Assembly: GCA_009469685.1 (NCBI GenBank)
Contig: SSTA01000351.1
Span: 1 to 17,475, forward strand
Length of the DNA: 17,475 nucleotides
Reading direction: 5' to 3'
DNA from: Azonexaceae bacterium
GTDB taxonomy: Bacteria > Pseudomonadota > Gammaproteobacteria > Burkholderiales > Rhodocyclaceae
Shown here: in pieces, positions 1-6,520 of the stretch
Layout: each line of letters begins with the position of its first letter
How positions within the stretch are numbered: position 1 is the first letter of the stretch
The notes under the pieces: generated by a model
The model's input: only the letters and a program-made list of their open reading frames with translations
Databases searched by the model: none
What the model was told of the DNA's origin: nothing
Position numbers and translations under genes: made by a program

Positions 1-2
1 CA

Positions 3-710
3 GGTGAAACGCTCATGGAATCGGCGGCGGGACCTGGAACGGCGAAATCTCGCCCGGATTCTTCCACCCTGCTTCCGACGACGGCCGAAGCCGCCGGTGA
101 GCCGGCAAAACTTGCCGCTCTGCTGCCGGAATCGGCCAAGACCTTTTCTTCTTCCGCAGGGTCGAATCCGGCATCGAGCGAAGCAAGTCCATCCTTCGCG
201 ACGACGCTGGGGATTCACCTTCCGGCTGCAGCGGCCGGTGCCCAGGCGCCATCAACGGTCTCCCGCCCCGACATCGCCACTTCCCTTGGCCATCCAGGCT
301 GGAGCAGTGACTTGGGCAACCAGGTCGTCTGGATGGTCCGCCACGACGAGCAAACCGCCAGAATCACCCTCAATCCGCCTGAACTCGGGCCGCTCCAGAT
401 TACGGTCAATGTCAGCGGAGATCAGGCGACGGCCAGTTTTGCCTCACCCCATGCCGATGTACGACAAGCGATCACCGACGCCCTGCCCCGCCTAAGGGAA
501 ATGCTGGCGGGTGCAGGAATCGATCTGGGCCAGACCAACGTCGGCGCCCAGGCGCAACAGGAAAGAAGTGGCCGTGAGCCGGAAAGCCCCGCCAATCCCC
601 GTTTCGCCAACGATAAGGCTATACTTCATTCGGCTGGCAATGCGGCAGGCGGTGCTTCGTCCCCGCCCCTGTCGCAGCGGGGGCGCGGTCTTGTGGATCT
701 CTTTGCCTGA
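3..710 (+). CDS. fliK: Flagellar hook-length control protein FliK (C-terminal part, 5' end probably cut by the window)
   Basis: FliK is the exported molecular ruler that measures the hook and switches the export apparatus from hook to filament substrates. The C-terminal domain is clear: counted from the Met at base 15, residues about 90-177 contain W-x-V-x-H, the signature NPPELGPLQI (120-129), and ALPRLREMLAGAGIDLG, the core that contacts FlhB. The protein ends GLVDLFA. Residues 1-85 are rich in Ala, Ser and Pro, as expected of the flexible N-terminal ruler. The frame is open to the window edge. An ATG at 15 has an AGGTGA about 7 bases upstream, so a 231-residue protein is possible, but that would be short for FliK and I favour a truncated view. 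It leads a co-directional run with fliL 43 bp downstream. Confidence 0.85.
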   Translation, partial: GETLMESAAGPGTAKSRPDSSTLLPTTAEAAGEPAKLAALLPESAKTFSSSAGSNPASSEASPSFATTLGIHLPAAAAGAQAPSTVSRPDIATSLGHPGWSSDLGNQVVWMVRHDEQTARITLNPPELGPLQITVNVSGDQATASFASPHADVRQAITDALPRLREMLAGAGIDLGQTNVGAQAQQERSGREPESPANPRFANDKAILHSAGNAAGGASSPPLSQRGRGLVDLFA

Positions 711-753
711 CCCCTTCCAGCACGGGGAGACAACCAAGATCAGGAACCAATAA

Positions 754-1326
754 ATGGCCAAAGACGCTAAGCCCGCCGAATCCGACGAACAGGCGGCACA
801 ACCCAAGAAGAGCAAGAAACTGCTCATCATCATCGTGGCGGTGGTGCTTCTTCTCGTCCTGGGGGGCGGCGGCGCCGCTTTCCTGCTGTTGAAGAAGAAC
901 GCTGACGAGCACGCCGACGACGAGGAAGTGGCCGAAGAGAGCGCCAAGCCCAAGAAGAAGGATAAAAAGAAAGACAAAGAGGCTCATCCGGTCTTCGTCA
1001 ATCTGGATCCGTTCACGGTCAATCTGATCCCGGAGACAGGCGACCAGTACCTGCAAGTGGCCCTCTCGGTCGAATTCGAAGATCCCGCCGGCGAGGTCGA
1101 GCTCAAGGCCCACATGCCCAAGGTCCGGAACAACATCACCCTGTTGCTATCGGGCAAGAAAGCCTCCGAACTCATTTCCCGGGAAGGTAAGGAAAAACTG
1201 GCGGCAGAACTCCTCGAGACGGTTAACGAAGTCCTCGACCCCCCGAAGAAGAACAAGAAGGGTGAGACGATCTCCGGGGAGGGGCCGGCCAAGTCGGTCC
1301 TCTTCACCTCCTTCATCATCCAATAG
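754..1326 (+). CDS. fliL: Flagellar basal body-associated protein FliL
   Basis: FliL is a single-pass inner-membrane protein that surrounds the stator units near the MS ring and supports torque generation. The 190 residues show a short basic cytoplasmic N-terminus and one membrane helix at about 23-45 (LLIIIVAVVLLLVLGGGG). A charged juxtamembrane linker at 49-77 follows, then the periplasmic FliL domain beginning HPVFVNLDPFTVNL (78-91) and ending SVLFTSFIIQ. Length is slightly above the common 155-180 because of the linker, whose first half is acidic (DEHADDEEVAEE) and second half strongly basic (KPKKKDKKKDK). Only 5 bp separate its stop from fliM, so the two are surely co-transcribed. The ATG was chosen because the transmembrane segment then sits at the usual position. 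Confidence 0.95.
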   Translation: MAKDAKPAESDEQAAQPKKSKKLLIIIVAVVLLLVLGGGGAAFLLLKKNADEHADDEEVAEESAKPKKKDKKKDKEAHPVFVNLDPFTVNLIPETGDQYLQVALSVEFEDPAGEVELKAHMPKVRNNITLLLSGKKASELISREGKEKLAAELLETVNEVLDPPKKNKKGETISGEGPAKSVLFTSFIIQ

Positions 1327-1331
1327 CGTTC

Positions 1332-2339
1332 ATGGCCGGTGACTTTCTCTCCCAGGACGAGGTCGATGCCCTACTGAAGGGGGTTACCGGCGAGGTCGAC
1401 GAACCACAGTCCGGGAGCGAAGAGGGTGATGGCGTCCGCAATTACAACCTGGGCACCCAGGAGCGCATCGTCCGCGGTCGCATGCCGACCATGGAGCTCA
1501 TCAACGAGCGCTTCGCCCGCTACCTGCGAATCGGTCTCTTCAATTACATGCACCGCAATGCCGAAATCTCGGTGGGGCCGATCCGGGTGCAGAAGTACAG
1601 TGAATTCATCCGCAACCTGGTGGTGCCGACCAACCTCAATCTGGTGGTGGCCAAACCGCTCCGCGGGACCGCCCTCTTCGTCTTCGATCCCAATCTGGTC
1701 TTCCTGGTGGTGGATAACATGTTCGGCGGCGACGGCCGGTTTCACACCCGGGTCGAGGGCCGCGATTTCACCCCGACGGAACAACGCATCATTCAGGGCA
1801 TGCTGGGCGTCGTTTTCAACGAATACGGCAAGTCGTGGAAACCTGTCTGCGATATCAATTTCGAGTATGTCCGCTCGGAAATGAACTCCCAGTTCGCCAA
1901 TATCGCGACTCCCTCGGAAATCGTAGTGTCGACCACCTTTACCCTCGAGTTTGGCGGCGCGACGGCCGACATGCATATCTGCTTCCCCTACTCGATGCTC
2001 GAGCCGATCCGGGATCTGCTCTACAGCACCATGCAGAGCGATCAGTTGTCTACCGACAAGCGGTGGATCACCACCTTGCGCAAGCAATTGCAGGGCGCCG
2101 AGGTGGAGATTGCTGCGCAACTGGGCAAGGCAGAAATCAGCCTGGGGCAGATCCTCAAGCTCAAGGCGGGAGACGTGATCCCGATCAATATCCCGGAGCG
2201 CATCGTCGCGCACGTCGATAATATCCCCCTGATAGAATGCCGCTACGGCCAGCAAAATGGGCAATACGCCCTGAAGATCGAACGATTCATATCCGCCGAA
2301 GCAACAGGCGAGGCGGCGCCGGGAGACACGAATGGCTGA
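1332..2339 (+). CDS. fliM: Flagellar motor switch protein FliM
   Basis: FliM forms the middle of the cytoplasmic C ring, binds CheY-P and FliG, and sets rotation direction. At 335 residues it has family length. The N-terminal CheY-P-binding peptide is visible (LSQDEVDALLKG, residues 6-17). The CheC-like middle domain at about 45-235 contains the FliG-contact motif (DNMFGGDGRF). The C-terminal SpoA domain at about 253-325, related to FliN, includes the AEISLGQILKLKAGDVIPI stretch. The start lies 5 bp after the fliL stop with no clear Shine-Dalgarno, suggesting translational coupling. The last 8 bp overlap the start of fliN. Confidence 0.97.
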   Translation: MAGDFLSQDEVDALLKGVTGEVDEPQSGSEEGDGVRNYNLGTQERIVRGRMPTMELINERFARYLRIGLFNYMHRNAEISVGPIRVQKYSEFIRNLVVPTNLNLVVAKPLRGTALFVFDPNLVFLVVDNMFGGDGRFHTRVEGRDFTPTEQRIIQGMLGVVFNEYGKSWKPVCDINFEYVRSEMNSQFANIATPSEIVVSTTFTLEFGGATADMHICFPYSMLEPIRDLLYSTMQSDQLSTDKRWITTLRKQLQGAEVEIAAQLGKAEISLGQILKLKAGDVIPINIPERIVAHVDNIPLIECRYGQQNGQYALKIERFISAEATGEAAPGDTNG

Positions 2340-2778
2340 CGAAATGGAAGATACCGAAAGCGCCGTCACCGAAGACGACGGCCAGATCAGTGAGGATGAC
2401 TGGGCGGCCGCCATGGCCGAGCAGACCACGGTGGACGCCGGCATGAGTTCCCCGGCCGCCCAGCCCGCCAACATCTTCCCTTCTTTTGCGGAGCCCGGGG
2501 GAAATGCTGGCGTACTGAACGACCTCGACATGATTCTGGACATCCCGGTCCAGATTACCGTGGAACTGGGACGCACCAAGATCACGATCAAGAACCTGCT
2601 CCAGCTCGCCCACGGCTCGGTCGTGGAACTCGACGCCATGGCAGGCGAACCGATGGACGTCCTGGTGAACGGGACTCTGATCGCCCAGGGTGAAGTCGTC
2701 GTGGTGAACGACAAGTTCGGCATTCGTCTCACCGATATCATCACGCCTTCGGAACGCATGCGGAAACTCAACCGCTAA
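2332..2778 (+). CDS. fliN: Flagellar motor switch protein FliN
   Basis: FliN builds the bottom of the C ring with FliM and also docks FliH, linking the switch to the export ATPase. In this 148-residue protein the SpoA domain occupies about 64-142 (LDMILDIPVQITVELGRTK through VVNDKFGIRLTDIITP). The N-terminal 60 residues are acidic and include SEDDWAAAMAEQ (20-31), which resembles the conserved DDxWAxALxEQ segment of proteobacterial FliN. The ATG lies inside the 3' end of fliM (8-bp overlap) and is preceded by GGGAGA. A 95-bp gap then separates it from the favoured fliO start, the only sizeable break in this operon. Confidence 0.96.
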   Translation: MADEMEDTESAVTEDDGQISEDDWAAAMAEQTTVDAGMSSPAAQPANIFPSFAEPGGNAGVLNDLDMILDIPVQITVELGRTKITIKNLLQLAHGSVVELDAMAGEPMDVLVNGTLIAQGEVVVVNDKFGIRLTDIITPSERMRKLNR

Positions 2779-2825
2779 GCGCGTCGCCCGTCGCAACGGG
2801 CCTGGGCAGCTTGCCAAGCGCGTCG
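2777..2825 (+). repeat. 10-bp direct repeat and small hairpin in the fliN-fliO gap
   Basis: AAGCGCGTCG occurs at 2777-2786, overlapping the fliN stop, and again at 2816-2825. Between them GCCCGT (2786-2791) and ACGGGC (2796-2801) form a perfect 6-bp stem around a CGCA tetraloop. No T-run follows, so it does not look like an ordinary intrinsic terminator. It could be an mRNA stability or attenuation element between the switch genes and the export-gate genes, or chance in G+C-rich DNA. Confidence 0.35.
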
Positions 2826-2873
2826 GGCCGGGCTTGCTTTACACTATGGGGTCATTTTCAATCGAGTGCCCTC

Positions 2874-3287
2874 GTGTTCGTTCTTCCCCGCCTGCTCGCC
2901 GCCTGGCCCCTGCTGACCCCCATCCTGGCGATCGCTGAGGAAACGAGCCCCGGTGTCGGGGCGTCAACCTTCCTCCAGGCCCTTGCCGCGCTCGGCCTGA
3001 TCGTCGCGCTCTTGCTGGCGACGGCTTGGCTTGCCCAGCGCGTCTCCGGGGGACGCGGCTTCGGCTCTTCCGGCATGAAGGTAGTGGCAGGCCTCAACCT
3101 TGGGCCGCGGGAAAGGATCGTCGTGGTGGAGGTTGGAGAAACCTGGCTCGTGATCGGGATCGTTCCGGGGCAAATCCGCACGCTCCATACCCTCCCTCGC
3201 GGCGAATCCCCTCCCGTGGGCCACGGAGCCGGAGAACGCTCCTTTGCCCACTGGCTGAAGCAGATCGCGGAGCGCCCCCGTGCCTAG
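2874..3287 (+). CDS. fliO: Flagellar export apparatus protein FliO
   Basis: FliO is a small membrane protein that chaperones assembly of the FliP ring in the export gate. From the GTG at 2874 the product is 137 residues. A hydrophobic leader-like segment ([20 protein letters not shown]) is followed by a true membrane helix ([24 protein letters not shown]). A cytoplasmic FliO domain comes next, with [42 protein letters not shown], where the family pattern of [13 protein letters not shown] and WLVxG is clear. An in-frame TTG at 2811 would extend it by 21 residues, but that extension looks unlike FliO N-termini, so I prefer GTG 2874. The 3' end overlaps fliP by 8 bp. Confidence 0.88.
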   Translation: MFVLPRLLAAWPLLTPILAIAEETSPGVGASTFLQALAALGLIVALLLATAWLAQRVSGGRGFGSSGMKVVAGLNLGPRERIVVVEVGETWLVIGIVPGQIRTLHTLPRGESPPVGHGAGERSFAHWLKQIAERPRA

Positions 3288-4023
3288 GTGGCTTCTGCTT
3301 CTTATCCTGCTCCCGTTCGCCGGGGCCGCCGTGGCCCAATCTGCGGGAGGACTTCCGGCGCTGACCGGGACTCCAGGTCCGGGTGGAGCGACGACCTACA
3401 CGCTCACCATCCAGACCCTGCTCGCGCTCACGGCGCTCACCTTTATCCCGGCACTGGTCCTGATGATGACCGGCTTCACGCGGATCATCATCGTCTTGTC
3501 CCTTCTGCGCCACGCACTGGGAACGCAAACCTCGCCTCCCAATCAGGTCATTGTCGGACTCTCGCTGTTCCTTACCCTATTCGTGATGGGGCCCGTCGCC
3601 GATCGAATCTATTCGGAAGCCTACCTCCCGCTGTCCGAGAATCGCATCTCCTTCATCGAGGCTGCCGACCGGGCCTCGGTGCCGCTCAAGGGCTTCATGC
3701 TCAAACAGACCCGGGAGTCCGATCTGGCGCTCTTCGCGAACCTGGCCAAGATCGACCACATCGACAAGCCCGCCGACACGCCGATGCGCATCTTGATCCC
3801 TGCCTTCGTCATCAGCGAACTGAAGACGGCGTTCCAGATCGGATTCATCATTTTCATCCCCTTTCTGGTCATCGATCTTGTCGTTGCCAGCGTCCTCATG
3901 TCCATGGGGATGATGATGATGTCCCCCGTCCTGGTCGCCCTGCCATTCAAGCTCATGCTTTTCGTGCTCGTCGATGGCTGGCACTTGCTGGTCGGCTCCC
4001 TGGTCCAGAGTTTCGGAACATGA
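3280..4023 (+). CDS. fliP: Flagellar type III export gate protein FliP
   Basis: FliP is the pentameric core of the flagellar type III export gate. The 247-residue product begins with a cleavable signal peptide ([18 protein letters not shown], cleavage after residue 19), as is usual for FliP. It then has a membrane segment at about 45-70, the hallmark [22 protein letters not shown], a soluble loop with [17 protein letters not shown], and two C-terminal membrane helices around [30 protein letters not shown] and [19 protein letters not shown]. The GTG start at 3280 lies within the fliO 3' end and gives the proper signal peptide. The stop overlaps the fliQ start as ATGA. Confidence 0.97.
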   Translation: MPRWLLLLILLPFAGAAVAQSAGGLPALTGTPGPGGATTYTLTIQTLLALTALTFIPALVLMMTGFTRIIIVLSLLRHALGTQTSPPNQVIVGLSLFLTLFVMGPVADRIYSEAYLPLSENRISFIEAADRASVPLKGFMLKQTRESDLALFANLAKIDHIDKPADTPMRILIPAFVISELKTAFQIGFIIFIPFLVIDLVVASVLMSMGMMMMSPVLVALPFKLMLFVLVDGWHLLVGSLVQSFGT

Positions 4024-4289
4024 CGCCCGGCATGGTCATGGAACTCGGTCGTCAGGCGATCGAGGTCACCCTGGTGGTCGCGGCCCCGATGCTGCTCGCA
4101 GGCCTCCTGGTCGGGCTGATCATCAGTATTTTCCAGGCAGCGACGCAGGTGAACGAGGCGACCTTACAATTCGTGCCCAAGCTGGTGGTCATGCTGCTCG
4201 TGTTATTGATTGCCGGTCCTTGGATGCTGCAGTTCCTGGTCGACTACATCGAGCGCTTGTTCGCCAGCATTCCCCAACTGATCGGCTGA
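4020..4289 (+). CDS. fliQ: Flagellar type III export gate protein FliQ
   Basis: FliQ wraps around the FliP/FliR core of the export gate. The 89 residues comprise two membrane hairpin helices: about 15-38 ([20 protein letters not shown]) and 53-74 ([18 protein letters not shown]). Between them lies the diagnostic [19 protein letters not shown]. Length matches the family. The ATG overlaps the fliP stop by four bases (ATGA), implying coupled translation. The same frame is open far upstream, but that part is out of frame with fliP and does not belong to the gene. fliR begins 5 bp after the stop. Confidence 0.97.
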   Translation: MTPGMVMELGRQAIEVTLVVAAPMLLAGLLVGLIISIFQAATQVNEATLQFVPKLVVMLLVLLIAGPWMLQFLVDYIERLFASIPQLIG

Positions 4290-4294
4290 ACTCC

Positions 4295-5071
4295 GTGATT
4301 ACCTTCACGTCAGTTCAACTCGACGCCTGGATCGCGGCATTCTTCTTCCCTTTGACCCGCATCCTCGCCGTGTTCGCCATCGCCCCCCTGGTGGGGAGTG
4401 CCGGGATTCCCCGCCGCATCCGCCTGCTCCTGGGTCTCGCGGTAACGCTGGCGCTAGCCCCCATGCTGCCGGCTCCTCCGGCGGTCGCGCCAGCCTCGGC
4501 GGCGGGCTTCGGCATTCTGATCGAGGAATTCCTCATCGGTCTGGGGATGGGATTTGCAATGCGCGCGGTATTCGCAGCGGTCGAGATGGCCGGCGAGTTC
4601 ATCGGCCTCCAGATGGGACTGGGCTTCGCCACCTTCTACGATCCGCTCTCGAGCGGCCAGACCCCGGTGGTCACCGAGTTTGTCAATCTGCTCGCGCTCC
4701 TGGTCTTCTTGGCGATCAACGGGCCCCTACTCTACGTCGCGACCCTGGCCCAAAGTTTCTCCGCCATTCCCGTCGGCAGCGTCCTGTCGTCGGAAAGCTG
4801 GAAAAATCTGGCATCCCTGGGCTCCGTCCTCTTCTCGGGCGGGTTGCTCCTTGCCCTGCCGGTCCTGGTCACGCTGATCATCACCAACCTGGCGATCGCG
4901 GTCCTTTCCCGCGCTTCTCCCCAATTGAACGTCTTTGCCATCGGTTTTCCGATCACCCTGAGTGCCGGCCTGGCCGCCTTGGCGGCGAGCCTGGGTTATC
5001 TCGCCACGCCCATGCAGGAACTCTTCGAGCACGGGCTGAACCTCATGCTCGGCTTTTCCCGACTGCGCTGA
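4295..5071 (+). CDS. fliR: Flagellar type III export gate protein FliR
   Basis: FliR completes the FliP5-Q4-R1 export gate in the inner membrane. From GTG 4295 the product is 258 residues, the normal length, with about six hydrophobic segments. Family landmarks include an N-terminal helix ending in RILAVFAIAPLVGSAGIPRR, the EEFLIGLGMGFAMRAVFAAVEMAGEFIGLQMGLGFA block, and ASPQLNVFAIGFPITL near the C-terminus. The reading frame is open further upstream, but residues before this GTG lie over fliQ in another frame and look nothing like FliR. The stop codon sits in the left arm of an inverted repeat at the convergent junction. No flhB follows or is fused. Confidence 0.95.
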   Translation: MITFTSVQLDAWIAAFFFPLTRILAVFAIAPLVGSAGIPRRIRLLLGLAVTLALAPMLPAPPAVAPASAAGFGILIEEFLIGLGMGFAMRAVFAAVEMAGEFIGLQMGLGFATFYDPLSSGQTPVVTEFVNLLALLVFLAINGPLLYVATLAQSFSAIPVGSVLSSESWKNLASLGSVLFSGGLLLALPVLVTLIITNLAIAVLSRASPQLNVFAIGFPITLSAGLAALAASLGYLATPMQELFEHGLNLMLGFSRLR

Positions 5072-5088
5072 TCCCGGCGCTCAGCGCA
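5064..5088. terminator. Inverted repeat at the convergent fliR / lipoprotein-gene junction, possible bidirectional terminator
   Basis: TGCGCTGA (5064-5071) and TCAGCGCA (5081-5088) are perfect 8-bp complements around a 9-base loop. The fliR stop TGA is the end of the left arm, and the lipoprotein stop TGA on the - strand is formed by the start of the right arm. Both operons therefore end in the same stem. No run of T follows on either side, so it may be a weak or factor-assisted terminator, or an mRNA 3'-end stabiliser. Confidence 0.45.
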
Positions 5089-5560
5089 TCGCGTTCTGCA
5101 GGAACGAATCGGCTTCCTGCCGTTGCAGCAGGCGGACGGTACCGTCCGCCACGCGCTGGGTACCCAAGGTTTTCGAATCGATCCCCTCGGAATATTCGAC
5201 GATTTGATAGCCCCCGTAGCCGAGGTCGTTCTGGAGCTGGGCGGCGCGGCGACGGACCACCTGCATCGACTCCCCAGCCCCGCCGGTGTGATAGCGCTTC
5301 ATGCGCAGGGCGAAGCGGAAGGTGTCGGCGTCGACCCGGGTCTCTTCGATTTCCCAGTTGGGCGCGAGGGGATCATAAATGAAATTGATCGCCCCCAGAA
5401 CCACGGCCGCCGTGACGATGCGGGACAGCGTAATGTGGGTGTTGGCGGTGAGCTGCAGCTTCTTGTCGGGAATCAGGGGGCTCGTGCTCGACCCCGTGGT
5501 CGAACATCCCGCGAGTGCCAGTACGGCCAGGGCGGCAGGCAGGCGGAGCCGCCGCATCAT
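5081..5560 (-). CDS. Putative lipoprotein of unknown function, translationally coupled to flgL
   Basis: I do not recognise a named family. The 159-residue product begins MMRRLRLPAALAVLALAGC, a basic n-region, hydrophobic core and lipobox LAGC with Cys19 as the lipidation site. Ser/Thr follow at +2 and +3, which favours outer-membrane sorting by the E. coli rule. A Ser/Thr linker follows, then a hydrophobic segment at about 46-63 (LSRIVTAAVVLGAINFIY) and DPLAPNWEIEETRVDADTF. A mixed soluble region contains GYGGYQIVEYSEGIDS and a basic RRRAAQL helix. The ATG overlaps the flgL stop as ATGA, so it is read as the last gene of the flg operon. That context suggests an envelope role linked to the flagellum, which is inference. 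No catalytic motif is visible. Confidence 0.8.
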   Translation of the reverse strand: MMRRLRLPAALAVLALAGCSTTGSSTSPLIPDKKLQLTANTHITLSRIVTAAVVLGAINFIYDPLAPNWEIEETRVDADTFRFALRMKRYHTGGAGESMQVVRRRAAQLQNDLGYGGYQIVEYSEGIDSKTLGTQRVADGTVRLLQRQEADSFLQNAMR

Positions 5561-6510
5561 AGGATATTGAACAACGACAGCTGGTTGATCTGTTTGAACG
5601 ACAGCTGGGCCGCCTGGAGCTGAACCTGCTGCTGGGTGAGCTTCGAAATGGCTTCGGCATAGTCCAGATCCTGAAGCTTCGACAAGCGCTGCTCGTACTG
5701 GAGATTCTGGTCCTCGCCCAGGGCCGTCATCGAATCCAGGGCCTGTACCCGGGCGCCGACACTCGCGCGCACGCGCGACACGTGGTCGATGACTGCGTGG
5801 AGATCCGCCACGCCCTGGGTATACGAAGCCGTGGTGAAAGGCACGCCGCTGGTGGGGTCGAGGATATCGATGATGTTCTGGAGGGAGTCGAAGAGACCAC
5901 GGCCCGTGGCCGTTCCCGTGCCGTCGCGCACCTGCATGAACAGGGTCTGACCATCGACCGCCGTGTCCACGGTCTGGGAGGCATTGGCTTGAACCTCCCG
6001 CGGACCGGCATCGCCCTGATAGCCCACGTAGAGGTTGGTCAAATCGTAATTGCCCCCGCTGCCGATCACTTGAAAAGGCTGGACCTGGGTTTTCGTCCCG
6101 GAGAAGATGTATCCACCGTTGGCATTCCGCGTATTGGCGATGGACAGGATGTTCTCGAAGCGCTGCCGGAGTTCTTCGGCGATCATCCCCCGCTGTTCCG
6201 GGCTGTAAGCCCCATTGCCGGCCTGGATGGTCTTTTCCAGAATATTCTGCAACTCATCGGTCAGATTGGCCATATTGTTGTCCAGCTCGTTGAGAGCCGT
6301 CCCGGCACTGGCCTGATTGGTCAGATACTGGTTGTTGACCTCGTTGGCCTGGGTCACCTTGAGCGATTCGGCAGCCGCGACGGCATCGTCCTTAGGCGTC
6401 AGTATCCGGCGTCCGGTCGAAAGATGCTCCATGAATTTTGCGAGTTCGGATTGATTGCGTTGCATGCCGAACACGCCTGAATCGAATATGAGCGCGGTAC
6501 TGATACGCAT
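5557..6510 (-). CDS. flgL: Flagellar hook-filament junction protein FlgL (HAP3)
   Basis: FlgL joins the hook-adjacent FlgK layer to the flagellin filament. The 317 residues show the flagellin-like N-terminal coiled-coil (MRISTALIFDSGVFGMQRNQSEL) with LSTGRRILTPKDDAVAAAESL. NTRNANGGYIFSGTKTQVQPF lies mid-protein, and the C-terminal helix DLDYAEAISKLTQQQVQLQAAQLSFKQINQLSLFNIL is characteristic. The variable domain is modest. It lies 10 bp downstream of flgK and its stop overlaps the lipoprotein start. It is exported by the flagellar type III system with chaperone FlgN, whose gene starts at the right end of the window. Confidence 0.97.
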   Translation of the reverse strand: MRISTALIFDSGVFGMQRNQSELAKFMEHLSTGRRILTPKDDAVAAAESLKVTQANEVNNQYLTNQASAGTALNELDNNMANLTDELQNILEKTIQAGNGAYSPEQRGMIAEELRQRFENILSIANTRNANGGYIFSGTKTQVQPFQVIGSGGNYDLTNLYVGYQGDAGPREVQANASQTVDTAVDGQTLFMQVRDGTGTATGRGLFDSLQNIIDILDPTSGVPFTTASYTQGVADLHAVIDHVSRVRASVGARVQALDSMTALGEDQNLQYEQRLSKLQDLDYAEAISKLTQQQVQLQAAQLSFKQINQLSLFNIL

Positions 6511-6520
6511 GATGGGAACC

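Noticed and set aside
1371..2771. A 466-codon open frame antisense to fliM and fliN
   Set aside because: Same explanation: low-complexity translation opposite two unmistakable genes.
2834..2866. A sigma-70-like promoter in TTGCTTTACACTATGG before fliO
   Set aside because: No pairing of -35 and -10 hexamers at 16-18 bp spacing gives more than a weak match, so I mention it only as part of the gap and do not call a promoter.
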